DNA from: Micromonospora echinaurantiaca
GTDB lineage: Bacteria; Actinomycetota; Actinomycetes; Mycobacteriales; Micromonosporaceae
Assembly: GCF_900090235.1 (NCBI RefSeq)
Contig: NZ_LT607750.1
Coordinates: forward strand, 3,670,501 to 3,734,500
Direction of reading: 5' to 3'
DNA: 64,000 bases
A model generated the notes under the pieces. It saw nothing but the letters and a program-made list of their open reading frames with translations, did no database searches and had not been told where the DNA came from. Of the stretch, positions 28,426-37,212 are shown one piece after another. Every line of letters begins with the position of its first letter. The stretch's first letter is position 1. A program made the translations under genes and the position numbers.

Positions 28426-29430
28426 ATGAAGACGCAAACTACCCTGGAAGCGTTGCCGCCTCGGATAACGAGCGCTACGGAGTACGGCTCCGACTACGAC
28501 GTGCGGCGTTGGCTGGGCGAACTGGCGGATGACGAGCGCTGGGATGCGCGATCGGTGGTCGGACGAGACGGAGGCAAAGTAGTCGGTTGCCTTCCCATCT
28601 GGCGAAGCACGCTTTCCCGCACACCCCAAAACGAGATCACCCGCGAGCTGACCACTCTCGGCCTCCCGAATGACGTGCCTTGCCTGCATCTAGGCCCACA
28701 CAGCCGCAAGATCGGCGGCGCGGCGGTGGTGCGGCGACGCGACCGGTGGGCCTCTGAGGAGTGCCTGACCGCCCTCATCCGCCGCGCGACCGAGGAGGCT
28801 CAGGCGATCGGACTGCGCCCAGTGGCCCTATATGTGCCGCATAGTCAGCTGGCCGCTTTTCTGCGGTCGTGGCCGACACCGCCGCGGGTTCATCCGGCGG
28901 ATATGTTTTCCCGTCTCGAGGTGGAGGTCGATTCGTCTGGGCGAGTGCATCACGCGTCGAAGCGCGTGCGCGACGTGTGGACGCACGACGCTCGCGCAGC
29001 TGAGGATCTCCGCCTAGAAAGGAGCTGGTCACAGGTGACGAAGGAGCTCATCGCCGAGGCCGCACCGCTCGTCGCGGCCGTTTCCCGGAACAACGGCGCG
29101 ATCGCCCACCACCGGCTGAGCGCCTACCAGCTCGAAAAATGGTGGACGTTCGACAGCCAAAGCGCGCGGGCGCTGAGCGTCCGGACCAGCGGTGGCGAAC
29201 TTGCCGGCGTCACGTTCGCAAGACTCCGCGAGTCAGCGCTCGAAGTCTACGAAGTTGGCATGCCAGACGAATTCGAGCAGCGGAGATTTCTGTACGCAAC
29301 TCTGTGCTTCGTCGAGCCACTTAAGTTCGTCGCCGCCAATGGCTTGACCACCATCGAACTCGGGACGGGCCACTCCTCCGCTAAGCGAAGCCGCGGTGCA
29401 GAGCAGGAGTTGTTGTGGCACATCTACTGA
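28426..29430 (+). CDS. GNAT-fold (FemAB/BioF2-like) transferase
   Basis: 334 residues, with GGGGAA upstream of the ATG and an 8-base gap to the adenylation gene. The C-terminal half shows the acetyltransferase_6-type pattern: LSVRTSGGELAGVTFARL, then FLYATLCFVEPLKFVAANG and the final IELGTGHSSAKRSRGAEQE. Relatives include aminoacyl-transferring FemX/MprF-like and cellulose-biosynthesis CelD-like proteins. In this operon it may move an acyl or aminoacyl group onto or from a carrier-bound substrate. The exact reaction is unknown. Confidence 0.75.
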   Translation: MKTQTTLEALPPRITSATEYGSDYDVRRWLGELADDERWDARSVVGRDGGKVVGCLPIWRSTLSRTPQNEITRELTTLGLPNDVPCLHLGPHSRKIGGAAVVRRRDRWASEECLTALIRRATEEAQAIGLRPVALYVPHSQLAAFLRSWPTPPRVHPADMFSRLEVEVDSSGRVHHASKRVRDVWTHDARAAEDLRLERSWSQVTKELIAEAAPLVAAVSRNNGAIAHHRLSAYQLEKWWTFDSQSARALSVRTSGGELAGVTFARLRESALEVYEVGMPDEFEQRRFLYATLCFVEPLKFVAANGLTTIELGTGHSSAKRSRGAEQELLWHIY

Positions 29431-29792
29431 TGTCGTCGAATCCCCTGCGCACACCCGACGCAGACCACCGGAACGCAGTTGGCCTCTGGGGCCGAGTCGT
29501 CGGACCGTTCGATCGGCATGCGACGTTGACCGACGGGCGAAAACCGATCACCTACGCGGATTTGGCCTCCGCCATTGCCGAGCACCTTGACAGCCCGACG
29601 CCGCTCACCGTTGTGGCCTCGAGAGATCCAGTGATAGCGGGCGAAGCGGAAGGTGCTGCACGAACTCTGCTGCCACACTATGTGCATTCCCGCCACGCGC
29701 TCTGTACTGACACCGTACCGCTCACCAGCAACTGGAAGGTTGACCACGGCACGGTTCGCCGCATACTTAACGACGAGAGGGCACGGTCATGA
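29415..29792 (+). CDS. Mini adenylation-like protein (A1 plus A9-A10 segments only)
   Basis: 125 residues from a GTG with AGGAG 5 bases upstream; an ATG at 29430 overlapping the previous stop is the alternative. Residues about 22-55 resemble the A1 region (WGRVVGPFDRHATL, PITYADLASAIAEHL). Residues about 88-120 match A9-A10 (ARTLLPHYVHSR, VPLTSNWKVDHGTVRRIL), including the Lys that completes catalysis in adenylating enzymes. The roughly 380-residue core with the ATP and substrate sites is absent. Tight overlaps at both sides suggest a maintained gene rather than a relic. It could be a subunit or docking factor for the full adenylation enzyme. Confidence 0.65.
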   Translation: MAHLLMSSNPLRTPDADHRNAVGLWGRVVGPFDRHATLTDGRKPITYADLASAIAEHLDSPTPLTVVASRDPVIAGEAEGAARTLLPHYVHSRHALCTDTVPLTSNWKVDHGTVRRILNDERARS

Positions 29793-30589
29793 CGATTTGC
29801 GTTGTTGACTTCCTGCGTTTCGACGCGAGGCGTCCGCTGGCTGAGCTTCTCGTAGAAAGCGACTGCCCTGTGCATCACACGGTGGATCCGGTCAACGATC
29901 TTGCAGAGAGCCGAGAGGTTGCCTCGCTGGCCGAGCTTGCCGAGCGCTACGCGGTCGACCTCGTCGACTCCGCAACGCCGCCGCACGTCGTAGTTGGCGT
30001 CTGCGCGGCGGCGAAGCTCAGCCTCCTGATCACCGCTAAACTGCGCAAACACGAAATCGACGCGCGGTGCGTGCTAGTCGACCCTCGCTGGGCGGGCTTG
30101 GATGACGTCGCCGTCTCGTTCGAAGAGGTCCAGAGATCCATGCGGTCCGGCGTGACTAGTGAGGAGCCAAACGCAGCTGGCAGGCGAATCGAACAAATGT
30201 TAACCGTTCTGGACGCAGAACTGCACGCGGTCTTCGCAAAGAGAGGGCATGGCCTTGAGACGGAGCCCGTCATCAAAGCTCTGCTGAATCGCTACCGGGC
30301 TTGGTTCGAATTTCTGCGGATTTCCGGCGAGGCGGCCCCGGCGCTCCCACCGACACGACTGATCACTCCGCCCGGCTTCGCCCAACCATCGTGGTGGACC
30401 ACCTGTTGGCACGCAACGACCATCAGCGACCTGGAGCAGGCCATCCGTTACGCCAACCAGCACGTAATTGACAGGATCATCACAACAATCGCCGAAGCTG
30501 GCCCCGACCATTCCCAAGCCGATACTGGTTTCCTCGGGACCGAGTCGAAAATGAACCGCCACGGGGTTGGCGTGAAAACGGCTCGGTAG
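29789..30589 (+). CDS. Thioesterase-like alpha/beta hydrolase with possible Cys nucleophile
   Basis: 266 residues; ATG overlaps the previous stop by 4 bases. The first half fits an alpha/beta hydrolase: PHVVVGVCAAAKLSLLITAKL, where a nucleophile elbow GxCxA would place Cys instead of Ser, followed by ARCVLVDPRWAGLDD, the usual strand with a catalytic Asp. A His could come from TTCWHATT near residue 210. Stand-alone thioesterases release or proofread carrier-bound products, and a few use Cys. The family is not recognised with certainty. It is the last gene of the operon. Confidence 0.5.
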   Translation: MTICVVDFLRFDARRPLAELLVESDCPVHHTVDPVNDLAESREVASLAELAERYAVDLVDSATPPHVVVGVCAAAKLSLLITAKLRKHEIDARCVLVDPRWAGLDDVAVSFEEVQRSMRSGVTSEEPNAAGRRIEQMLTVLDAELHAVFAKRGHGLETEPVIKALLNRYRAWFEFLRISGEAAPALPPTRLITPPGFAQPSWWTTCWHATTISDLEQAIRYANQHVIDRIITTIAEAGPDHSQADTGFLGTESKMNRHGVGVKTAR

Positions 30590-30709
30590 CCGGGTTGATG
30601 GAGTTGGCTGACCAGGCGGCGGGCTTAGCCTCGCGCCTTCAGTAAGCGCGCTGGTGACCCTACCTGGAACGCGAAACCGCCTTCCGATCTGGGATGATCT
30701 GGGTTGTCT

Positions 30710-30933
30710 GGAGTCAAGATCGTCCCGCACGAGGCACTTTCAGGGTGCGGGGTACTCGTACGCGTCCGAAGGTCGTGACTGTTGGTGGCGCTCGGGGTGT
30801 GATCGGTCACGCGGGCACCCGTCTGCTCACCGAGCTGTCGGACACCACCGGGTTGACCGGGGGCTTCGTCCAAGCGGTGGAGCTAACCGGAAGCGCCAGC
30901 CGACGCACGACCGGGCCGCGTCGCGGTCAATAA
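30710..30933 (+). pseudogene. IS1380-family transposase, N-terminal fragment
   Basis: RTRPKVVTVGGARGVIGHAG, TRLLTELSDTTGLTGGFVQA is the typical N-terminus of IS1380 transposases. The frame ends after about 70 residues; no DDE core follows. Confidence 0.6.
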
Positions 30934-31049
30934 TCAGGGACGTCGCACGTAACTCGGTGTCGACGTGCCGGTCCACTCCCCGGGCACTTGAGATGAGCCG
31001 GAATGGGGTCGAGGGCGCCGGCGACCGTAAGGCTACAAGGACCGAATTC

Positions 31050-31367
31050 ATGTTGATGATCATGCTGCTAGTGCACGCCGATGAAGGGGAGGAACTGCGG
31101 CTGACCGACGAGGACTGGAGAGACCACTTCTGGCTACACACTCGCGCCGATGACCGCATCGAACACATTCGGGTGCAGGTAACCGGCAGTGGCGTCAAGG
31201 CAGTCTTCTTCAGCGCCAGCGTTGATCGCGGCAGTTCCGCTGCCACGGTCGAGGCCATCTGTGTCCGTGCGCTAGAAGCAATGCCCGGATCCGCTACGTG
31301 GGAGGTCAGCTACCATCCGACGACTCCCGGTGAGCCCCCGCTGGGCGACCTGAAGAGTGACCAATGA
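31050..31367 (+). CDS. Small hypothetical protein (effector-associated-like)
   Basis: 105 residues from an ATG with AAGGA 8 bases upstream. Acidic, with MLLVHADEGEELRLTDEDWRD at the start (cited in part) and VTGSGVKAVFFSASVDRGSS in the middle. I recall similar short proteins of unknown function in actinomycetes. It is separate from the metabolite operon by 460 bases, which carry an IS1380 relic. Confidence 0.5.
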   Translation: MLMIMLLVHADEGEELRLTDEDWRDHFWLHTRADDRIEHIRVQVTGSGVKAVFFSASVDRGSSAATVEAICVRALEAMPGSATWEVSYHPTTPGEPPLGDLKSDQ

Positions 31368-31372
31368 CGACG

Positions 31373-31720
31373 ACGCGGGCTGCCTCGGTGATCAGCTCCG
31401 TCCCCCGGTCTTCTTGCCCGACCGGTGGACAGCAGGCGGACCCGACGGGCAAGCTTCGCGGGCACGTTGACCGCCTCCACACCGTCGGCGGCCAGCCGTG
31501 TGGTCAGCGGGGCGCCGAGCCCAGAGGCACCTTCGATCGCCCAAACCGCGTCGGGCCAGCGGCGGAAGAAGCGGCGTAGCTGCCGGTAGCCATCGCGGTT
31601 GACCGGAACGCGGATGGACGCCAACGACTGGAGTCGAGCGTCCACCGCGCCGGCGGTCCACGACGCCTAGTGCGGATCGATTGCGATGACAACCTGAGCA
31701 GGCGTCAGCGCAGAGCGGAG
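31373..31720 (-). pseudogene. IS110-family transposase, N-terminal relic
   Basis: VVIAIDPH near 31680, then SIRVPVNRDGYRQLRRFFRR, WAIEGASGLGAPLTTRLAAD and VNVPAKLARRVRLLSTG are consecutive blocks of an IS110 N-terminal domain. Frameshifts occur at both ends and the C-terminal domain is gone. Confidence 0.6.
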
Positions 31721-31959
31721 GGCATGCGTTCTCCTCATGACAGCCCACAGCACGGGTGCTTGAACCGGCGAGGAGGGCAGACCAACTTCGGGCTAAACAG
31801 ACCTCTCTCGAGCCACTCTCGCCGCCGGCCGCGGCCGGGACGCAGGCCGTTCGGCAGCCAGCCCGAAGGCGGCAGGCGTAACTAGAGCGATCCCAACCAC
31901 GGCCTCAAAGATCATGACTGCAGACCACGATCTCCACCAACGATCAAACAAGTTGGAGA

Positions 31960-32290
31960 CCTCCCTGTCGCCGACCGCTTGACACAGAGAGGTGCCGTTC
32001 GTCTTACAGTCCCGAGGAGGCCGTGATGGGATACGGCGCATGCACTCCGGGCCCGCGGCAGGCCCGGCAAAGTCCCCAGGTGATGCCGAGTAGGGCCAGT
32101 GGTCGGTTGCTGTCGCGGGCGTGTTGTCGGTTGGCGGCGACGATGTTGGTGACGCCGGTCAGGCGTACGGCGCCGATTAAGCGATTCGATCGCGTTCGTG
32201 GAGAAGATGACCTTGCGGATCTCGAGGTCGTAGTCGGGGAACGGGATGAACTCGAGCCCGTTCCCAGTCATGTCGGTTTGGGAACAGCGC
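31960..32290 (-). pseudogene. IS256-family transposase, C-terminal relic
   Basis: LEFIPFPDYDLEIRKVIFST and NAIESLNRR (about 32190-32265) are hallmark IS256 blocks around the catalytic Glu. The remainder towards 31960 is frameshifted. Bases 32291-32677 hold no gene I can support. Confidence 0.6.
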
Positions 32291-32677
32291 GAGCCGTGGC
32301 CCACCGACGTTGGCTTCCTGCACGATGCTGGATTGACCGACCTGCATTGGGCCATGCGCTGCCCCGACCTGTGCCTATGTGGCCCCTACATATCAGCGAC
32401 GTCGTCAACGGAGATGACACCCGGAGTGTGCTGACGCCGAGTGGGAACTGACCAACGCGGGCGGCCGGTGGGTGTAGGCGCGGCAGAGGTAGCGCTCCTC
32501 GAGGTCCCGAACTTCAGTTGGATCGAGCGATCAACACGACGCTTCACGCGGCGCGGCCGCGGAGTTCAACCACAACAACCCGTCACTCTGCGTAGCGCGT
32601 CCGCGCCGCTACCCCGGGCCGCATACGGATCTGTCGATGGAGTGCCTGGCGTCAATGCGGCTTGACCGAGTAGGGCG

Positions 32678-33412
32678 TTAGCGCCCGAGTACGAAATATG
32701 CGAGACCGAGAACGCCGCGATAGACGCCGACGTATTCGCGTAGGCGGGCATCGAGTTCATCCCGAAGCCCTGCGGCTCGGGGATCCTCGGGGTGGTGCAG
32801 CAACCACTCCTGGCGGCCGGCGAGCCACGTTGACTCGAAGTCGTCCCATTCCCGTTGATCGGCGGTGCTCAGGTGCAGGACGCGCCAGCCCAGCGATCGT
32901 GCGTGCTCGACCAGATCCGCGAGGGGCATGATCTCCGCGCCGAGGATCTCTGTCGCCTCCTTCGTGGGTGGGCGCTCCCAGAACCCCTCACCGAACAGCA
33001 GCCGGCCGCCCGGCTGGACGAGATCGGCGAGCGCCCTGAGGGCTTCACGTGTTCCTCCGAATGCGTGTGAAGCGCCAATGCACATGACCCGCTCTGCACG
33101 CTCTCGCCAGGCCGCCGCTTCCTGCTTCAGGAAGGTCACCTGCTTGTCGAGTGACCGATTGGCGGCGAGGGCACGGCCGCGCGCCAAAGCTGCGTCATCG
33201 GTGTCGACGCCGGTACCCGTTCTCGAGCCGGTGCCATCTGCGCCGACTGCCCGCAATAAGAGCTCGCCCCAGCCGCATCCGAGGTCCATCACGTGGGCGC
33301 CGGCGGGAATGTCGAGTCGTTGGAGTAGGAGGGCGGCGTGGGACTCCGACAGCGGTGTGTTCCAGCGCATCCGCGCGTAGCGCGCGATGGCGAGATCGTC
33401 GGCTGATGGCAT
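32678..33412 (-). CDS. SAM-dependent methyltransferase
   Basis: 244 residues. Rossmann motif I is AHVMDLGCGWGELLLRAVG, followed by an acidic motif (GTGVDTDDAALARG), a post-motif GASHAFGG and LVQPGGRLLFGEGFWERPP. Class I small-molecule methyltransferases have this layout. The acceptor is unknown. It has no close partner gene; a small divergent gene starts 151 bases away. Confidence 0.87.
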   Translation of the reverse strand: MPSADDLAIARYARMRWNTPLSESHAALLLQRLDIPAGAHVMDLGCGWGELLLRAVGADGTGSRTGTGVDTDDAALARGRALAANRSLDKQVTFLKQEAAAWRERAERVMCIGASHAFGGTREALRALADLVQPGGRLLFGEGFWERPPTKEATEILGAEIMPLADLVEHARSLGWRVLHLSTADQREWDDFESTWLAGRQEWLLHHPEDPRAAGLRDELDARLREYVGVYRGVLGLAYFVLGR

Positions 33413-33563
33413 CGCGCCAGCGTGCCAGGTCCTGATCGACCATGCACCGCCTTTTTGCAGGCGGTTCCGGCACCCTCATCTGCCGCGACCCGCTCGCTAC
33501 GCAGTGTCACGTCGGGCTCGACTTGCCGGCGTCCCAGCGTACCGATGGTCCTATCCTCGCCGT

Positions 33564-33797
33564 ATGACATATGAGGCTCCGGACAGAATTCTGGATCGCT
33601 TGATCGAGGCAATAGCGGCCCAGCTGGGTACTTCGGAGCACTCCGCCCTGGCGCCTGTCGCGGTCGAGGCGCTGACCGGGTTGAGCAGGCCCGAGGCGAA
33701 TTTGATCTTCAGTCATGATGGCCACCTCGTGCACTACGGCACAAACACCGCACCGCTGGAGATCCTTTATTCAGTTGATCTCGGATATTCAACGTAG
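33564..33797 (+). CDS. Small hypothetical protein
   Basis: 77 residues, MTYEAPDRILDRLIEAIAAQ at the start, no recognised domain. It diverges from the methyltransferase gene. Length and frame are plausible, but no strong ribosome binding site is visible. Confidence 0.4.
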   Translation: MTYEAPDRILDRLIEAIAAQLGTSEHSALAPVAVEALTGLSRPEANLIFSHDGHLVHYGTNTAPLEILYSVDLGYST

Positions 33798-33955
33798 TGT
33801 GGCTGCGGCGGCTGCTGCAATCCTGCCGGGCGACATAGTGAGTGACCGGGTCAGGCGTGAGGCACCGCCTCAACACCCAACGGCCCAGCATCGGCGGCTG
33901 AACGCGGAGTCAACCCGCTTGCCGCCGATGTGGGGTTGAGGAAGATCAGCGCTGG

Positions 33956-34001
33956 CCGCTGGGCGTGGTGGCGCGGGTACCGGCGCCACCACGCCCAGCG
34001 G
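33956..34001. terminator. Strong hairpin, 19-bp perfect stem
   Basis: CCGCTGGGCGTGGTGGCGC pairs perfectly with 33983-34001 across an 8-base loop. It has no T-tract. It may end transcription from the small gene upstream or be an end of mobile DNA. Confidence 0.5.
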
Positions 34002-34196
34002 CGCGAAGAATCATGGGCGGCCGATACGTCTTCCGCTGCCCGGCCTCCTTTGATTACCCACCGCAAACTGCCATGCCGACTGGATTCACATCACAGATAA
34101 AGTGCCGCAGCATGGCCAGCCGACAAGATCACTACGTCTACCAGGCCACCGTCATGATTACCGCGCTACGGCAATGGTTTTCCGGGGAGCATTGAG

Positions 34197-34720
34197 ATGA
34201 GTTTTGCGCGAGTGCGGGCACTCGTTGTCGTCGGTTTGCTGGCGGTCACCGCTGTGGTCTTCGTGGTCGTCACGCTGGTCCGTGACGCTCAGGCCGTGCG
34301 GGTATCGCCACTGGTTGCCCGGACGGCTGGCCGCTTGCCGACATCGCCCTGCGTTTACCCAAGGAGATCAAGATCAATGTGTTGAACGCGACCGACGAGA
34401 AAGGGCTCGCCGGCAGCGTCGCGAACGACTTCCGCAACCTCAAGTTCCAGGTCAAGAAGGAAGGCAACGCGCCCAAGGGGGTCGACGAGGTGGCCGTGCT
34501 CCGGTACGGCCCGAAGGGGGTCGGCTCGGCGCACCTGCTCCGCGCGTACTTCCTCAACGACGCCAAGCGGGATTATGACCCAAAGCGCACCGATGACACC
34601 GTCGACGTAGTGCTCGGCAACGGGTTCCGCCAGCTTGCCAGCCCCACCGAAGTCAACCAATCCCTCGTCGAATCGCCGGTCGCCCCACGTGGCTCTTGCC
34701 CCGCGCCCGTGAACAAGTAA
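34197..34720 (+). pseudogene. LytR C-terminal-domain membrane protein, frameshifted
   Basis: The N-terminal frame gives a signal anchor (VRALVVVGLLAVTAVVFVVV). From about 34305 the sense continues in another frame: GCPDGWPLADIALRLPKEIK, INVLNATDEKGLAGSVANDF and VAVLRYGPKGVGSAHLLRAY, a LytR_C domain, with VNQSLVESP near the end. One indel at about 34300 separates the two parts. Restored, the protein would be about 174 residues, as in relatives I recall. Sequencing error is possible. Confidence 0.7.
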
Positions 34721-35029
34721 CCCCGAGGACGGAGCTGTACCGAGCGACGGCTGAGTAGACCGGCAGGAGTTCGTAGGCCGTTGGTTGGTCTTCCAGCCGC
34801 ACTTCCGTTGGCGGTGTTTGCGCAGCTACAGATCTTGAAAGGCTAGGTTCAGCTGGGTTGGAGGGCCAGGCCGGTGTCGGTCGGGAAGCTGACGAGTGGG
34901 CCGGGACATGTGCTGGATGCTCAACACGCGCATCGCGGCACCCGTTGTGTTTCGCCTGCTTGACCCTCGACCTGGTTGAGCCTTCAGGATCGCCGGGTCA
35001 GCCAGTCGGCGATCAGTGGGAGTGATCCA

Positions 35030-35203
35030 TTTTGGTGGGCAAGCTTGCCGCCAGTCCGGCATCCCAGGCGGTCGCGATCGGCGAGTCCGTGCCAATCACG
35101 GTGCGGTGGACGGGTCTCACCGCCGGTCGGCGCTACCTCGGTCTCGTGTCATTCAGAGGGGGCAACCACGCTCGGGTGCACGACTGTCTCGGTTATCGCC
35201 TAA
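35030..35203 (+). pseudogene. Possible C-terminal relic of a secreted S8-type protease
   Basis: ITVRWTGLTAGRRYLGLVSF then, after a frame change, TTVSVIA resembles the Fn3-like tail of secreted subtilases. Very short; 34721-35030 otherwise holds nothing I can support. Confidence 0.3.
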
Positions 35204-35210
35204 CCGGGCG

Positions 35211-35248
35211 TAAGTCGGCTATCCGCGCCTGCGCGGATAGCCGACTTA
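35211..35248. terminator. Perfect 17-bp hairpin
   Basis: TAAGTCGGCTATCCGCG, loop CCTG, then the exact complement. It lies 15 bases from the stop of the minus-strand secreted peptide gene and after the plus-strand relic, so it could serve as a bidirectional terminator. Confidence 0.6.
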
Positions 35249-35262
35249 ACTGTTAGATGCGT

Positions 35263-35487
35263 CTACTGTTCTCGAACATAGAGGTCGTACACGCCTTCGA
35301 ACAGCGCGCACTGGTAGTCCTGCCATTTACCGGTCGCCATACCGTGCTGGCCCGCAGCTTGACACTCGGCATCCGTCGAGTATGCACCAGCAAACTCCCA
35401 TGGACTGGCCTGAGCTTCTGAGGCAAATCCAATTGACAGCACGACACCGGCGATCCCGGTCGCAAGAACTTCACTGAGCTTTCTCAT
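35263..35487 (-). CDS. Small secreted protein
   Basis: 74 residues with GGAGTGAG upstream of the ATG. A clear signal peptide (1-28, cleavage after EAQA) is followed by a 46-residue mature part with two Cys (ECQAAG, YQCALF) and several aromatics. No family is recognised. The two Cys may form a disulfide. Confidence 0.65.
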   Translation of the reverse strand: MRKLSEVLATGIAGVVLSIGFASEAQASPWEFAGAYSTDAECQAAGQHGMATGKWQDYQCALFEGVYDLYVREQ

Positions 35488-35516
35488 CGCCAACTCACTC
35501 CAGCTAATTGGTGCTT

Positions 35517-35699
35517 TCAGCAAGGCATAGCTGACATAAGCGTTCGCCACTCCGGTATAACGGCCGTATAGCGGCGCGACGATCGTCCGTTGGGTCGGTA
35601 CGCCCATGCCCGCTTCGCCATCGCCGCACACGCCTGCCGCTCGGCCAGCACCACGGCGGCCTGGACGGGGTCGCTTCGGTCGAAGAAGCCGGGAGTCAT
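35517..35699 (-). CDS. Small hypothetical protein
   Basis: 60 residues: FFDRSDPVQAAVVLAERQAC at the start, a basic middle and EWRTLMSAMP at the end. It looks like a short cytosolic helical protein of actinomycetes; function unknown. It is upstream of, and co-directional with, the secreted peptide gene. Confidence 0.4.
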   Translation of the reverse strand: MTPGFFDRSDPVQAAVVLAERQACAAMAKRAWAYRPNGRSSRRYTAVIPEWRTLMSAMPC

Positions 35700-35734
35700 C
35701 CCATGGCAACGGGTCCTGTTGAGACGGCGTTCTG

Positions 35735-36256
35735 ATGGGCATGCAAGTAGATTCCCTCTTCGAGACGTTCGTCGAACGACGCTCTACGGACCTTCTCCGC
35801 ACCGCGTACCTACTCACCGGGGATCGCGGACATGCCGAGGACCTGTTGCAGACGGCGTTGCTGCGCACTGCGCAGCACTGGCCTCGTGCACGCGCGGCAC
35901 CCGAGGCCTACGCGCGCCGAGTACTGGTCAACCTCTCCCGGGACCGAATCAGACGGCTGTTCCGTCGCCCGCGGGAGACGTCCATGACGCCCGGGGCCGA
36001 CAACCTGCCCGCCGCTGATGGCGGCTACGACCAGCTCACGGACCGACGGCTAATCGTCCGCGCGTTGGCCACGTTGCCTACCCGGCAGCGGGAGGTCATC
36101 GTGCTGCGCTTCTTCGAGGACCTGTCGGTCGATCAGACCGCCGACCTACTCGGGTTTTCCGCCGGCACGGTCAAGTCGTACACGTCACGCGCCCTGATCA
36201 GATTGCGGGAACTTTTAGCCGACTCAACCGCAACCACTTCCATTGGAGGGTCCTGA
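35735..36256 (+). CDS. SigE-family ECF sigma factor (second)
   Basis: 173 residues. Region 2: LLRTAYLLTGDRGHAEDLLQ and TALLRTAQHWPRARA; region 4: LPTRQREVIVLRFFEDLSVD and GFSAGTVKSYTSRALIRLRE. Its stop overlaps the following ATG (TGATG), so it is coupled to its downstream membrane partner. The layout repeats that of the pair at 1.4-3.2 kb. Confidence 0.92.
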   Translation: MGMQVDSLFETFVERRSTDLLRTAYLLTGDRGHAEDLLQTALLRTAQHWPRARAAPEAYARRVLVNLSRDRIRRLFRRPRETSMTPGADNLPAADGGYDQLTDRRLIVRALATLPTRQREVIVLRFFEDLSVDQTADLLGFSAGTVKSYTSRALIRLRELLADSTATTSIGGS

Positions 36257-37179
36257 TGCACGTCGATGAGCAGTACGGCCGCCGGCTCGGCGCACAGTTG
36301 CGCGAAGAACTCGACGACGTCCACGCGGCCCCGGACATCGTCTCGATCCTGCGCCGCCAGCGGTCGCGACGCGCGTGGAGGATCCGAGCCGCGATCGCCA
36401 CTCCGATCGCGACGGCTGCCGCGATCGCGATCGTGTCGTCCTTGACCGGGCCCGGTCCTCAACCGGACGGTTCGTCGAACGACTCCGTGCAACTTCAGAA
36501 CGTCGCCTACATCAAGGCGCAGACCACCCGGGCGCTGAGCCAGGCCACAAATTACGTCATCTATTCCGAAACCGTGTACTCGGGCGGGCGCATCGAGCAA
36601 TGGAACGACCCGGCAACTCAGCGCTACCGCAACGACGTCTACTCCGTCGACTACGATTCCTTTCCGGTCGGACCAGATGGGCAAGTTCAGGTACCCAGTA
36701 ATCCAGGTCCCCCGGTCCTATTCCAGTCTCACAGCGCGAGCGGTCCCTTCAGCAAGCGGGACGTCGTCAGCGTGGACTATAAAAGCAAGACGTGGCACAG
36801 AGATCACGAGACCAACGCGCCGCCGCCCGGCGCGTTGGACGTGACCGATCCGGACTCGGTCGAGAAGGCGATTAACAACGGCCGGTTCGAGGTGCTGGGC
36901 GATGATGTTGTGAACGGTGTGGCCACGCTACATCTGCGCATCAGTCCCAGCGGTGGAACTGGGCCAGCGATGAACCCAGCCGATCACGCCAGCGCCCGCG
37001 GTGATGGGATCGACCTGTGGGTCGACGAGAAAACCTTCCTGGCGGTTCAGTCGGCGAAAATAGTGGAAACCAAAAAGGGACCCGTCACGACGACGACGTA
37101 CACCTGGTTGCCGCGCACGGATGAGAATTTGGCGCGTCTCGTGCTGATCGGCCCGCCAGGTTTCACCCAGGAGCACTGA
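36256..37179 (+). CDS. Membrane-anchored sigma-factor partner (anti-sigma-like)
   Basis: 307 residues: a cytosolic N-terminus of about 45 residues (LGAQLREELDDVHAAPDIVS), one membrane helix (RIRAAIATPIATAAAIAIVS) and a large outer domain with no named fold; it somewhat resembles LolA/LppX-like proteins in its late strands (VNGVATLHLRISP, LWVDEKTFLAVQS). Coupled translation with the sigma factor argues for a role in holding it inactive. A hairpin follows 11 bases after the stop. Confidence 0.75.
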   Translation: MHVDEQYGRRLGAQLREELDDVHAAPDIVSILRRQRSRRAWRIRAAIATPIATAAAIAIVSSLTGPGPQPDGSSNDSVQLQNVAYIKAQTTRALSQATNYVIYSETVYSGGRIEQWNDPATQRYRNDVYSVDYDSFPVGPDGQVQVPSNPGPPVLFQSHSASGPFSKRDVVSVDYKSKTWHRDHETNAPPPGALDVTDPDSVEKAINNGRFEVLGDDVVNGVATLHLRISPSGGTGPAMNPADHASARGDGIDLWVDEKTFLAVQSAKIVETKKGPVTTTTYTWLPRTDENLARLVLIGPPGFTQEH

Positions 37180-37189
37180 GAAGGCGGCG

Positions 37190-37212
37190 AGGCCTCGCTG
37201 CCGGCGAGGCCT
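37190..37212 (+). terminator. Hairpin terminator after the sigma/anti-sigma pair
   Basis: AGGCCTCGC, a 5-base loop, then GCGAGGCCT: a perfect 9-bp stem just after the stop of the membrane protein gene. Confidence 0.55.

Noticed and set aside
34090..34195. YVYQATVMITALRQWF, resembling the end of an IS5-type transposase
   Set aside because: Too short and without upstream transposase motifs; similarity could be chance.
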